Below are positions 19,157-28,768 of a stretch of 64,000 bases of DNA, in pieces (position 1 is the first letter of the stretch; every line of letters starts with the position of its first letter). The translations under genes and the position numbers were made by a program. Origin of the DNA: Corynebacterium spheniscorum (GTDB taxonomy: Bacteria; Actinomycetota; Actinomycetes; Mycobacteriales; Mycobacteriaceae); the NCBI RefSeq assembly GCF_900113445.1, contig NZ_FOPJ01000001.1:186001-250000 (forward strand), written 5' to 3'. The notes under the pieces were generated by a model, which worked only from the letters and a program-made list of their open reading frames with translations, searched no databases and was not told the origin of the DNA.

Positions 19157-19169
19157 CTATTGATTGAAC

Positions 19170-19175
19170 TATGGT
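19170..19175 (+). promoter_or_regulatory. -10 hexamer of the MFS gene (leaderless)
   Basis: TATGGT ends 8 bases before GTG 19184, with TTGATT-like sequence further upstream and no ribosome site. Confidence 0.45.
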
Positions 19176-19183
19176 TCCGTAGC

Positions 19184-20377
19184 GTGGGAAAGCTTCACAT
19201 TCCAGATCAAACTGCTCTAGATTCACGCCGCCGCCTGCTGGTCATGATTGTCCTAGCCTGCGGAGGTTTCAGTATCGGCACAACAGAATCTCTTCCGGTC
19301 GGCTTACTTAATGAGATCTCGGACTCCCTCCTTATTAGTGAACAGTCCGCCGGACGGATCGTCTCTGCATACGCTTTGGGGGTGGTCATCGGCGCTCCGC
19401 TGATCACCATCTTTAGTGGCGGAATGCCACGGCGAAAGCTCCTCATTTTATTGATGGGTGCCCTCGCTTTAGGGGATATCTTGTCCCTGGTGGCCGGACT
19501 CTCGCAGTCCTACCTGGCCATTGTTCTCGGTCGCTTCCTCGCCGGCTTCCCACACGGTGCTTACTACGCAGTCGCCGCACTATGTGCCGCTGCCATCGCA
19601 CCCCCGGAACACCGCGGACGAGCAGTCGCCATGGTGTCAGCAGGTAATGCCATATCCCGAGTTATCGGCACACCTGTCACCCAGGCAGTGGGCCACCATC
19701 TCGGATGGCCAGTGGCTTTTGGCCTGGTTTCCATCATCGCTGCGAGCACCATGACCGCGCTCTGGTTGGTCATGCCGCATATGTCCCAGATGGTGTTAAC
19801 TGATCCGCGCCAAGAAATCGGTGCCCTCAAACGCAAACAAGTCTGGTTCACCCTTGCCATGGGCGCCATTGGTTTCGGTGGTGTCTTCGCTGTCTTTACC
19901 TATATCTCTTGGGTCATGACCGACCGCGCCGGGGTACCGGAAAGCTCCTTGGCCCTGGTGTTGGGCATTTATGGGGTGTGCTCGGTGTTCGGCAACTGGC
20001 TGGGCGGACGCTTAGCGGATCTCAGCGTCGATTTCGGGATCCTGGGAATCCTGTCGGCTTTGGCAGTCATTCTGGGGGGATTCACCCTGGCCTCCAAGGC
20101 CGCACCCACCGCCATTTTTTTCTTCGCACTACTAGGTGTATTCGGCGCTGCACTGGTCCCCGCGCTACAGGTGCGGCTTATCGATGCCGCGGGTGAAGCC
20201 AAGACACTAGCCGGCGCCTTGAACCACTCTGCTTTAAATATCGCCAACGCCAGCGGTGCGGCGTTGGGTGGCGCGGTCATCGCCGCCGGTTATGGCTATG
20301 CCGCCCCAGCGGTGGTAGGTGCGTGTTTGGCTCTGGCCGCAATCCTCATCTGGATCCCAGCGCGCTTGCTACGCTAG
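19184..20377 (+). CDS. MFS transporter, DHA1-type (AraJ/PbuE-like exporter)
   Basis: About 397 residues with twelve hydrophobic helices, the usual size of drug/sugar/nucleoside exporters of the DHA1 family. The motif-A region is GRFLAGFPHGAYYAVAA and the start of the first helix is RRLLVMIVLACGGFSIGTTE with the typical conserved acid. An open frame continues 36 codons upstream, but that part is hydrophilic, unlike the family, and lies before the -10 hexamer, so GTG 19184 is preferred. Divergent from icd; substrate not predictable. Confidence 0.82.
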   Translation: MGKLHIPDQTALDSRRRLLVMIVLACGGFSIGTTESLPVGLLNEISDSLLISEQSAGRIVSAYALGVVIGAPLITIFSGGMPRRKLLILLMGALALGDILSLVAGLSQSYLAIVLGRFLAGFPHGAYYAVAALCAAAIAPPEHRGRAVAMVSAGNAISRVIGTPVTQAVGHHLGWPVAFGLVSIIAASTMTALWLVMPHMSQMVLTDPRQEIGALKRKQVWFTLAMGAIGFGGVFAVFTYISWVMTDRAGVPESSLALVLGIYGVCSVFGNWLGGRLADLSVDFGILGILSALAVILGGFTLASKAAPTAIFFFALLGVFGAALVPALQVRLIDAAGEAKTLAGALNHSALNIANASGAALGGAVIAAGYGYAAPAVVGACLALAAILIWIPARLLR

Positions 20378-20383
20378 GGCCCC

Positions 20384-21283
20384 ATGACCCTGACTATTAC
20401 TTCCGTTAACGTCAATGGCATCCGCGCCGCCGTTAAAGAGCGCAATGAACACAACCCCGGCATGCTGGCCTGGCTAGACCAGACCCCCAGCGATGTGGTG
20501 TTGCTGCAGGAAGTTCGCGCCACCTTGGACCAAACCCTCGAAGCCCTAGCCCCCGCTCTCGAGAAGCAATGGCACTATGTGGGAGCCCCCGCGGCGGCTA
20601 AGGGGCGCGCCGGGGTCGGCATTCTTTCGCGCAAACCCTTGGAGGATGTGACCATTGGTTTCGGAAATTTCCAGGATTCAGGGCGCTGGATTGAAGGAAC
20701 CTACGACGGGGTTCGCGTAGCTTCTTTATATTTGCCTTCCGGCTCCGCTGGAACCGAAAAGCAAGATGAAAAGTATCGCTTCTTGGATGAATTCACCGAG
20801 GTGCTCAATGAGGCAGCTCAGCGCGAATACATGGTGATTGGTGGGGATTGGAATATCTGCCACCGCCAACAAGACATTAAGAATTGGAAAACCAACCAAA
20901 AGAAGTCCGGATTCCTCCCCGATGAGCGGGCATTCATGGATTCCATTTTTGGCACCTTCCCGGACGCCGAAACTCAACTCGATGAACGAGTAGGGGAATG
21001 GTTTGGCGCGGTGGATTACCCCGGCGGATCACCCCGCCAAGCCACCACCGAGCCACAGTGGTTCGATGTGGCCCGCCGACTGCATCCAGAAGAAGATGGC
21101 CCCTATACCTGGTGGACCTACCGAGGCCAAGCCTTTAATAACAACGCCGGTTGGCGGATCGACTACCAAGCTGCCACCAAGGGCATGCTGGCTCGCGCCC
21201 AAAAAACTTGGGTGGATCGAGCCCCCAGTGTGGAGGAACGTTGGTCCGACCATGCCCCGTTAAATGTGACCTATGGGGGGTGA
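20384..21283 (+). CDS. xthA: Exodeoxyribonuclease III (AP endonuclease)
   Basis: EEP-family nuclease for base-excision repair. The 299-residue product has TSVNVNGIRAA (metal-binding Asn), LLQEVRA (catalytic Glu), YLPSGSAGTEKQDEKYRFLD, GGDWNICH (Asp/Asn) and the final WSDHAPLNVTY His. It starts 6 bases after the MFS gene, without its own clear promoter. Confidence 0.93.
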   Translation: MTLTITSVNVNGIRAAVKERNEHNPGMLAWLDQTPSDVVLLQEVRATLDQTLEALAPALEKQWHYVGAPAAAKGRAGVGILSRKPLEDVTIGFGNFQDSGRWIEGTYDGVRVASLYLPSGSAGTEKQDEKYRFLDEFTEVLNEAAQREYMVIGGDWNICHRQQDIKNWKTNQKKSGFLPDERAFMDSIFGTFPDAETQLDERVGEWFGAVDYPGGSPRQATTEPQWFDVARRLHPEEDGPYTWWTYRGQAFNNNAGWRIDYQAATKGMLARAQKTWVDRAPSVEERWSDHAPLNVTYGG

Positions 21284-21330
21284 AGTGGGGGAGGGAGTGC
21301 AAGAATTTTGGTTCGTGGAGGAAAACACAC

Positions 21331-21371
21331 TGCTAGGGTTTAGGGGCGCACTAAGCGCTGACCCCCTAGCA
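21331..21371 (+). terminator. Nested hairpin between xthA and the 63-residue membrane gene
   Basis: The outer stem TGCTAGGG/CCCTAGCA (21331-21338 with 21364-21371) encloses GCGC-ACTAA-GCGC. It lies 48 bases after the xthA stop and has no T-tract, so it may be a Rho-independent-like end, an mRNA stabiliser or part of the next gene's leader. Confidence 0.45.
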
Positions 21372-21399
21372 CGTACCTAGAAAGCACCCCTGATTCCAC

Positions 21400-21591
21400 A
21401 TGTTGCGAACTGCACTCTTCTTCATCCTCGGCGTCGTTATCTTCGCCCTGAGCTTCTGGATCGCCGGCGAACATAACATTATGGCCGTGGTTGGAGGCAT
21501 CGGAATGGGTGTCGGCGGCGGTCTGATTGTGTGGGGCATCGCCCACCTCTTGGACGACTTCTCCCCGACCTCCCGCAAACTCAACCGCTAG
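21400..21591 (+). CDS. Small two-helix membrane protein
   Basis: 63 residues with two membrane helices (LFFILGVVIFALSFWIAG and VVGGIGMGVGGGLIVWGIAHLL) joined by a short polar turn and ending in a basic tail SPTSRKLNR. It lies 21 bases before trpS and is probably transcribed with it. The second helix is Gly-rich (GxxxG-type), suited to helix packing. I do not know its function. Confidence 0.72.
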   Translation: MLRTALFFILGVVIFALSFWIAGEHNIMAVVGGIGMGVGGGLIVWGIAHLLDDFSPTSRKLNR

Positions 21592-22653
<1,062 letters not shown>

Positions 22654-22680
22654 ACCCACCTATTCATAAAAAATATGACA

Positions 22681-22713
22681 TAATCCCTGGGAATCTATTT
22701 TCCCCGGGGATTA
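22681..22713. promoter_or_regulatory. Inverted repeat between trpS and the YihY gene
   Basis: TAATCCCTGGG...CCCCGGGGATTA pairs over 11 positions with one wobble. It begins 28 bases after the trpS stop. There is no downstream T-tract on the plus strand; an A/T-rich tract lies on the other side. Terminator or operator cannot be separated. Confidence 0.5.
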
Positions 22714-22768
22714 TTCGGGGAATCTTCGCGACCTCCCTCATCACCACGCAGAAAGGTAGGCGCCCCTC

Positions 22769-23803
22769 GTGGCCACCAGTACCCAATCTGACCGCAAACG
22801 CACCGACGAATACGGGATTGAGCGCACCACTGCTGATGATCCCGGATTCGTGGATAAGCTCCGCGACAAGTGGGGATGGTTCGACCATGTGATGCTGATG
22901 CAGGAACGCTATAGCACCATGGGCGGCAACCAATACGCTGCCGGCATTACCTACTTCTCTGTGTTGGCGATCTTCCCCATCCTTATGTTGGTCTTCGCCG
23001 CCGTCGGTTTCTTCCTGGCTTCCCGCCCAGAAACCCTGCAGTCCATCCAAGACCAGATTGCGGGCAGCGTTGATGGCAAACTCCAGGACGTTATTAATGA
23101 AGTCCTCGATACCGCCATCGAACAGCGCAGCGCCGTCGCCGGTATCGGTGCGCTGACCACCCTCTGGTCTGGCTTAGGGTGGATGAATAACCTGCGCTAT
23201 GGCGTGTCCAAGATGTGGCGTTTAGACCCCACCGAAGGCAACTTCCTAAAGAAGAAGGCCATGGACCTGCTGGGCCTGATCGGCCTGCTGCTTTCCATGA
23301 TCGTGGCCTTCGCCGTTACCGCCATCGGTGCCTCCGGACTAACCCAAAAGCTGCTGGTGATGGTCGGCTTGGATCATGTTCCGGGGATCCGTTTGATCAC
23401 CTTCTTAGTGGCCCTCGCCGTCGGTATTTTGGCCAACTATCTGGTGATGTTCTGGTTGATTAAGTTCTTACCGCGCACCAAGGTGCCGCTGAAGTCCGCC
23501 GCCAAGGCCGCACTGATTGGTGCCGTTGCCTTCGAGCTCATCAAGCAACTGGGTTCGGTCTTCGCTTCCAACGCCCTTTCCAACCCCGCCGGCGCGACCT
23601 TCGGTCCGATCATTGCGCTGATGGTGGTCATGTACTTGGTGTGGCGCGTGGTGCTGTATTGCTCCGCCTGGGCCGCCACCACGGAGGAATCCCTGCAGAA
23701 GACCAAGCTGCCGGCACCGCCACCAGCTGTGATCCGCGTGCGCGCCGCCGCCCCGAAGGCCGGTTTGGTGCAGGATCTTAAGACCCTGGTGTCGGGCCGT
23801 TAA
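22769..23803 (+). CDS. YihY/BrkB-family inner-membrane protein
   Basis: 344 residues with about six membrane helices. Family marks are GGNQYAAGITYFSVLAIFP-type first helix (cited as AAGITYFSVLAIFP), LSTMWSG-like TTLWSGLGWMNNLR and the NPAGATFGPIIALMVVMYL segment near the end. Formerly called ribonuclease BN by mistake; the real role is unknown, with transport or envelope functions suspected. GTG start follows AAAGG by about 12 bases. Confidence 0.87.
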   Translation: MATSTQSDRKRTDEYGIERTTADDPGFVDKLRDKWGWFDHVMLMQERYSTMGGNQYAAGITYFSVLAIFPILMLVFAAVGFFLASRPETLQSIQDQIAGSVDGKLQDVINEVLDTAIEQRSAVAGIGALTTLWSGLGWMNNLRYGVSKMWRLDPTEGNFLKKKAMDLLGLIGLLLSMIVAFAVTAIGASGLTQKLLVMVGLDHVPGIRLITFLVALAVGILANYLVMFWLIKFLPRTKVPLKSAAKAALIGAVAFELIKQLGSVFASNALSNPAGATFGPIIALMVVMYLVWRVVLYCSAWAATTEESLQKTKLPAPPPAVIRVRAAAPKAGLVQDLKTLVSGR

Positions 23804-23839
23804 ACACAGCACCTCTTGAGGCCCCCTGCAAGGGAAGAA

Positions 23840-23857
23840 ATCAGGGTGAATCCTGAT
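23840..23857. promoter_or_regulatory. Perfect 6-bp inverted repeat after the YihY gene
   Basis: ATCAGG-GTGAAT-CCTGAT lies in the 133-base gap before the J-like/RDD gene. No T-tract follows. It may be an operator of the next gene. Confidence 0.35.
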
Positions 23858-23936
23858 GTATCTGGCGGGCACCTTCTTTAGCCTAGAAGTACATTTCTTA
23901 CTCACCGCGTAGTCCCAAAGGAGCGTGGCCCGCGCT

Positions 23937-24818
23937 ATGTCATCGGCCGCAGGTTTTAACCTTTATCGTTGGCTGGACGTCCCCCAGGATGCCCCATCCA
24001 AGGATCTTGGCACCCTGATCTGTGAGATGGATGCTGCCCTAGACCGCAACCACTACCCAGATCGCGGCGGCATGCGCGAGAAGCTTTATATTGCGAACTC
24101 GGTGCTCACCAATGAGTCCCGCCGTGCGATTTATGACCAGCACTTAGGCCATACGCATAGCTGGAACCAGGTGGAATACCTGGCTAATTTCGATCGCTGG
24201 CCAAATGACTGGGAGGTCCCCTCCCACGAGCGCCTTTTCCGCGTCATGGAAGCAACCCAAGAACCAGAGTGGGAAGGCGCCCCGCGGGTGCAATTCAAAG
24301 AACCCGAACAGGAACCTGATCCCTTCCCCATAAACCCCTATGCGGCTAGCTATCAGGCACCTTATCCTGCCCCCATCCCAGGTCCTGGGCCCTATACCAA
24401 TTTCGAAACCGCCCGCGACCGCACCACAGCACCACTGATACTGCGCGGCATCATGCTGGTGATCGACATCTTCTTCATCACGCTTTTCACCTCATTGGTG
24501 GCCTCCGGCTCAGCAGAACCAGTAGTCGGTGCCGTAGCTGCGCTGGCATACTTCGTGGGCTGCGAGGTGTACTTCGGCGGCACGCTCGCCAAGCGCTTCT
24601 TCGGCTATGAGGTAAGAAATGCCGAAACCGGCGCCAAACTCACCCCCGCGGAATCCTTCAAACGCAATTTCTGGCGTTTCATTGTTGGGCTCCCGTGGCT
24701 GGGTACGCTCTTCGCCGGCCCGATCTTTTTGGTGCTTGGTTTATCTTTGGCCTTTAGCGCCGACGGCCGCGGCCTCCACGACCGTTTCGCCGACGCTGAG
24801 GTCGTCCAGAAAGGTTAG
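23937..24818 (+). CDS. J-domain-like / RDD-family membrane fusion protein
   Basis: The C-terminal half (from about residue 160) is an RDD-family membrane domain with about four helices and the terminal FSADGRGLHDRFADAEVV segment. The N-terminal 70 residues look like a degenerate J-domain: LYRWLDVPQDAPSKDLGTL, then an HYPDRGG at 39-45 in place of H-P-D, then IANSVLTNESRRAIYDQHL, which matches the helix-IV end of DnaJ (VLSD..RRAxYD). A Pro-rich linker (about 115-150) joins the parts. GTG 23925 is an alternative start, but its spacing to AAAGGAG is 1 base; ATG 23937 is 13 bases away. The 3' end overlaps dacB convergently by 65 bases. Confidence 0.72.
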   Translation: MSSAAGFNLYRWLDVPQDAPSKDLGTLICEMDAALDRNHYPDRGGMREKLYIANSVLTNESRRAIYDQHLGHTHSWNQVEYLANFDRWPNDWEVPSHERLFRVMEATQEPEWEGAPRVQFKEPEQEPDPFPINPYAASYQAPYPAPIPGPGPYTNFETARDRTTAPLILRGIMLVIDIFFITLFTSLVASGSAEPVVGAVAALAYFVGCEVYFGGTLAKRFFGYEVRNAETGAKLTPAESFKRNFWRFIVGLPWLGTLFAGPIFLVLGLSLAFSADGRGLHDRFADAEVVQKG

Positions 24819-26043
24819 TGCTCAACGCCAACACCAGGGCAAATAGCGCAACCACTGCCGCCACAATTACATAAGGGATCCACTTGCGCGACTCGCGTTG
24901 GGCAGGCTGAATCGGCGCGGCAGCCGTGGTTGTGGGCGCCGCAGAGCTCGTCGTGGGTGCCGTCGAAGTCACGGTCTCGACCGGCAGCAAGCTCCCGATC
25001 CCCGCGCCCGCCGGCACCTTATATGCCTCATGCAGGAAGGCCTGCGCTTGCTCCCAAGGACGCGCTTTATCGACCGTGGTGTCCAGCAACACAACGGCCA
25101 GGCGCCGCCCATCGCGATCCAACGCGCCCACAAAAGTGTGATTAGCGTCGTCGGTATAACCGGTTTTCCCACCAATTCCATCCGGATCATTGAGGAAGAG
25201 GTGGTTATCATTCCACACCTCATAACCTTCATATTCGCCATACCCTGGGAACTTAATATGATCCGTGTTCACAATTTTCGCGAACTCGGGTTTCTCCCAC
25301 GCATGCCGATAAAACAGCGCTAAATCATGCGCAGAGGTCGCCATACCCGGTTTATCCAACCCCGAATATGACGCCACCCGAGTATCTTCAGCCCCTAATT
25401 CCTTCGCCAAAGCATTAATCTTCGCCAGTACTTCTTCATCGCTTCCCAATTGCCGCGCCAACGCATGCGCGGCATCATTTCCGCTGGCTAAGAGCAATCC
25501 ATGAAGCAATTCCTCATTGGTGTATTTCCCGCCGGGACCAATCCCCACCAAGGAACCTTCAATCGCAGCATCCTCTTCGGTGCCTTCAATAGTTTTTGTT
25601 AAATCAAGTTCATCGATCGCCAACGTAGCCAATAAAACCTTAATGATGCTCGCCGGCCGATAACGCCCATGCGGATCTTTTTGCGCAATAATCTCCCCGG
25701 AATCAATATCAAAAATGAGCCACGCAGAAGCCGTCTGATTTTCCGGGACCTCAAAGCCCGCGGGGATCGACATTCCGCAAGGCTGAGCTTTATCCGAGAT
25801 CGGGAGCGGGGCGGGGGAGGCCTGCCCGGGTTGCGGGTTTTCTGAGGTTGTCCGCGCCTGTGGCGGCTCAAGCGAGTTGGGACAATTATCCGTGTTGGGG
25901 GCTTCCTCACGCACGATTGCGGTCTCTTCCGCGGGATGAGTCGGCGTGGTTTCTTCCTGTGCCACGGCAGGCGTGCCGCTAACAAGCAGGGCAGTAGCGC
26001 ATAGCGTGGCCGGCAGTGGGGTGCGGGTGGCGTTGATTCGCAT
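24754..26043 (-). CDS. D-alanyl-D-alanine carboxypeptidase (penicillin-binding protein, S11)
   Basis: Exported enzyme trimming peptidoglycan pentapeptides. The 429-residue product has a signal peptide (cleavage after PAVAQ, near residue 29), a Pro/Glu/Thr-rich spacer to about 95, then the serine-protease-like domain with S132-I-I-K135, S188-G-N190 and K294-T-G, all present. A single helix near 386-408 anchors the C-terminus, followed by a very Arg/Gly-rich tail. That tail is encoded in the 65 bases shared with the convergent RDD gene, so its sequence is constrained by two genes. S11 family membership is clear; the exact Dac paralogue is not. Confidence 0.9.
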   Translation of the reverse strand: MRINATRTPLPATLCATALLVSGTPAVAQEETTPTHPAEETAIVREEAPNTDNCPNSLEPPQARTTSENPQPGQASPAPLPISDKAQPCGMSIPAGFEVPENQTASAWLIFDIDSGEIIAQKDPHGRYRPASIIKVLLATLAIDELDLTKTIEGTEEDAAIEGSLVGIGPGGKYTNEELLHGLLLASGNDAAHALARQLGSDEEVLAKINALAKELGAEDTRVASYSGLDKPGMATSAHDLALFYRHAWEKPEFAKIVNTDHIKFPGYGEYEGYEVWNDNHLFLNDPDGIGGKTGYTDDANHTFVGALDRDGRRLAVVLLDTTVDKARPWEQAQAFLHEAYKVPAGAGIGSLLPVETVTSTAPTTSSAAPTTTAAAPIQPAQRESRKWIPYVIVAAVVALFALVLALSTNLSGRPQRRRNGRGGRGRRR

Positions 26044-26135
26044 AATGAGTCGACAGTGTAGGCCACCCTTGCTTTAAAGTGCGCAGCGACCCGAGAGATT
26101 CATGCAGTATGTGGCGATTAAGTAAGAGTCGCGAG

Positions 26136-26149
26136 CGAATAAGTGTTCG
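26136..26149 (+). promoter_or_regulatory. SOS box-like LexA site upstream of the HNH gene
   Basis: CGAAT-AAGT-GTTCG matches 9 of 10 fixed bases of CGAAC-N4-GTTCG. It is 96 bases before the HNH-gene ATG and 93 bases before the divergent dacB start. A LexA-controlled DUF222/13E12 family is known in M. tuberculosis, which supports a link to the HNH gene. Confidence 0.6.
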
Positions 26150-26244
26150 GTTTATGGTGGGGTTGTGACCCGTGGCGGGCTTTAAGATGTGGGCACTTGT
26201 TCGAAGTTGAAGAATGCTCATAAGAACCTGAGGGGGTGCACGTT

Positions 26245-27558
26245 ATGAGACGAGACTATTCCGCTTTTGATCGTCTCGCAGCCGAAATTCGGGAGTTTTT
26301 AGATCACCCGGAATGGGCTTGCCTAGGGTCAGATAACCCCTATGCCGAGCATGTGCGCGGAATAAACCTCGCCGCGCTTGAAATGTGGCGGGGGCTTTTA
26401 CCCAAAGACGACAATGACATCGACACCGTGCTGCAGATCGCTGCCACCATGACTGCGGAAACCCTGGGGCGCACGCGCAGATACTTACATGCCGCAGCGA
26501 CCTTGGAAGAGCTACCGCAATTACTGCACCAGGTACGCGCCCGCGGGCACCTGAATATGGAGCGTCTTTCCTTTGTGCATGCCGGGCTAGCTGGGGTGCC
26601 CAAGGAGATCCTGGAGCGCCTCGATCCGCTGCTCTGTGAGTTCTTTACCGCCACGGAGAAGCGGCAAGTGTTGCCTGGGGAAACCGCGATTAAGAACTTC
26701 ATTCGCGCTCAGCTGCTGGACCTGTGCCCGGAGGTGTTGGAGAAGCAGGAGGAGGAAAAGCCGGCGCCGGAAACTGATGCTGTGAGGGTTCGTGCCAATG
26801 CGGATGGTTCGGGGCGGATCAATATCAGTTTGACCCATGATGAAGCACACGAGCTGCATAAGATTATTCAGAGCGTGGCCAGAAAAGAAGAAGTAAGCGC
26901 CAAAGAAGCTTTGCTGATGCTGGCGCGGAAACAAACCAAAGCAAAAATTGTGCTCACCTTGTGGGGACCGCAGCACGGCGAACCGGAATACCTGCATGGC
27001 GCTGGGTTTATGAAGAAATCCAGCCAGCTTTTGTGGAAGGATCGCATCACCCACACCCTGGATCTACGCGGCGCCGATAGCGCAGTGCGTGAGGCCTATG
27101 ACCCCACCCCGGAGCAGGCCGCCTATGTGCGAGGCCGTGATGGCACCTGCCGCGCGCCGGGATGCCAGGTATCAGCAGAAGAGTGCGACCTCGACCATGT
27201 CATTGAATATGACCTCGGTGGGGTGACTACCGCCAGCAACCTGCAATGCCTATGCCGCAAGCACCATAACCAAAAAAGTGATGGCCGCATCCGGGTATTT
27301 ATGCATCACCGCGGTACCTGCCAGTGGTTCTATCCCAATGGCCGCATGGTGAGCACCCAACCCTGCGGGCCGCTGGCAGCCCCTGCGAAGCGTCCACGCT
27401 GGGGCCGGGAATGGAGATCAACGCGCACACGCATGGAAATGAGGCCCAAGCCTCCTAAGAAGAAGCCTGGGCCTAAGGGTGGGGCTGCGCGGAAATCGAA
27501 GCCTAAATCTTCGAGAAACGCTTCGTCAGCATCTCCTCGAGAGCGGTCCAACCGTTGA
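26245..27558 (+). CDS. DUF222 / HNH endonuclease-domain protein (13E12-like)
   Basis: 437 residues. The N-terminal 200 residues form an Ala/Leu-rich helical DUF222-type region (ETLGRTRRYLHAAATLEELP). A zinc-ribbon HNH nuclease follows near residues 300-345: CRAPGC..., then DLDHVIEYDLGG, N in ASNLQCLC and KHHNQK, so the catalytic His-Asn-His set is intact. A Lys/Pro/Ser-rich tail ends the protein and is encoded in the 56 bases shared with the convergent gene. ATG 26245 is chosen because AGGGGG lies 9 bases before it; GTG 26236 is possible. The role is unknown; SOS control is suggested by the upstream site. Confidence 0.83.
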   Translation: MRRDYSAFDRLAAEIREFLDHPEWACLGSDNPYAEHVRGINLAALEMWRGLLPKDDNDIDTVLQIAATMTAETLGRTRRYLHAAATLEELPQLLHQVRARGHLNMERLSFVHAGLAGVPKEILERLDPLLCEFFTATEKRQVLPGETAIKNFIRAQLLDLCPEVLEKQEEEKPAPETDAVRVRANADGSGRINISLTHDEAHELHKIIQSVARKEEVSAKEALLMLARKQTKAKIVLTLWGPQHGEPEYLHGAGFMKKSSQLLWKDRITHTLDLRGADSAVREAYDPTPEQAAYVRGRDGTCRAPGCQVSAEECDLDHVIEYDLGGVTTASNLQCLCRKHHNQKSDGRIRVFMHHRGTCQWFYPNGRMVSTQPCGPLAAPAKRPRWGREWRSTRTRMEMRPKPPKKKPGPKGGAARKSKPKSSRNASSASPRERSNR

Positions 27559-28732
27559 CATGGTCGGTATAGGGGGCGCTGGGAACATAACCCGAGGTTT
27601 CCGTAGCGCCCAGCATGTAGGAGATGTAATCCTGCATGCGCGGATTAGCCAGCAGGAAGGAGTTCAAGGAATCATCAGCCGCCCAGTCCGCGGCATCTGC
27701 GAAGAGCTCATAGCCGCGCGACATTTGTTCGGTATCCACGGCAGCAGGGCCCTTGGCGATGTCTTCGGCGAGCCCACGATAGGAATAAACGTTGTCATCG
27801 TGGACCGTTACCTCAAGCTCACCGGCGTTGGCCTTAGCTACCAGGTCCGGCCAGGTGGCAAGGGTGGCCATGTCGTGCTCGTCATTGGACATCATCCAAC
27901 GCACCAGCGACTTCTTGTTATTGAAGGTGAAGATTTCACCAAAGCGTCCCAGGAACACCGGGCTGCCTTCAACGAAGGTACGCAGCGTGTAGACGGTACG
28001 GCCATCGATGGTGATCTTGATGGGGTCAATACCGGCTTGGCCCCACGCGGAAGCATCGTAGGGGTCGACCTCTTCAGCTTCCTTGGCGCGGCGTTCCTCT
28101 GCTGCCTTCCGGGCAGCTTCGGCAGCGGTCACAGCTTCATCAATACGGGCCTCATTGCGTTTGGATGTGGCCTCATCAACATCAATCATGCGGACCTGCG
28201 GGTCCAAGGCGTCAACGATCTTTTGCCAATTGGCAAGCACCGCGCGGCCAACCCCAGACCACTCGGACATGCCGTGCTCACCGATGTAGTGATCGGAGCC
28301 GCGCTTGACGTTATTCAGCACCGAGTGCGTGGCAAAGAAAACGGCAACGGCTTGCGCGCCGGTGACCTCACCCAAGCTGCGGGTAATGGAGAAGACGCGA
28401 TCCAAGGCGCTCACATTTGCATGCGAGGGGCGATCAGCGAGGAAACCAGGGGCGCCGATGATATCGAAGTAGCCCTTCTCATCAGGCACTACGCGGTCTT
28501 CCTTGCGGGCACTAAAAGCACCCCACTTTGGGTGGTCCTTGAGGTCATGCTCGGTATCCGACTCCAAGAAGGTCAGGAGATCAGCGGGGGAGCGGAAACA
28601 GCACAGCCCTTCACCATCGCCAAGGAAGGCCTGCCATTCGGCGCCATGTTCCTTCCACTTTGGTGCCCAGAGGGTATAAAAATCGCCTTCGGTCAGCGAA
28701 ATTTTGACGGGAAGGATGCCTTGGTTGCTCAT
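27503..28732 (-). CDS. Unknown protein with two related domains joined by a coiled coil
   Basis: 409 residues without a signal peptide or membrane helix. Residues 9-70 and 239-294 resemble each other: (K)I-x-L/I...YTL, FLG-x-x-GE-x-x-x-F, SL/AD-L followed by D-x-EHD-(L/M) and W. A charged Ala/Glu/Arg-rich segment (about 187-222) separates them and is a likely coiled coil. The duplicated module, with W-F-L-G and EHD marks, is not one I can name. The gene is probably conserved in corynebacteria; it lies 36 bases upstream of the 5' end of nothing else on its strand except the NlpC gene behind it, so it may be the last gene of that operon. Confidence 0.7.
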   Translation of the reverse strand: MSNQGILPVKISLTEGDFYTLWAPKWKEHGAEWQAFLGDGEGLCCFRSPADLLTFLESDTEHDLKDHPKWGAFSARKEDRVVPDEKGYFDIIGAPGFLADRPSHANVSALDRVFSITRSLGEVTGAQAVAVFFATHSVLNNVKRGSDHYIGEHGMSEWSGVGRAVLANWQKIVDALDPQVRMIDVDEATSKRNEARIDEAVTAAEAARKAAEERRAKEAEEVDPYDASAWGQAGIDPIKITIDGRTVYTLRTFVEGSPVFLGRFGEIFTFNNKKSLVRWMMSNDEHDMATLATWPDLVAKANAGELEVTVHDDNVYSYRGLAEDIAKGPAAVDTEQMSRGYELFADAADWAADDSLNSFLLANPRMQDYISYMLGATETSGYVPSAPYTDHVNGWTALEEMLTKRFSKI

Positions 28733-28768
28733 GGCGGCAAATTCTATCTCACCTGATCACCCTATGGG

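Noticed and set aside
26192..26199. TTGTTCGA half-site before the HNH gene
   Set aside because: Only one half resembles an SOS box; the site at 26136-26149 is complete.
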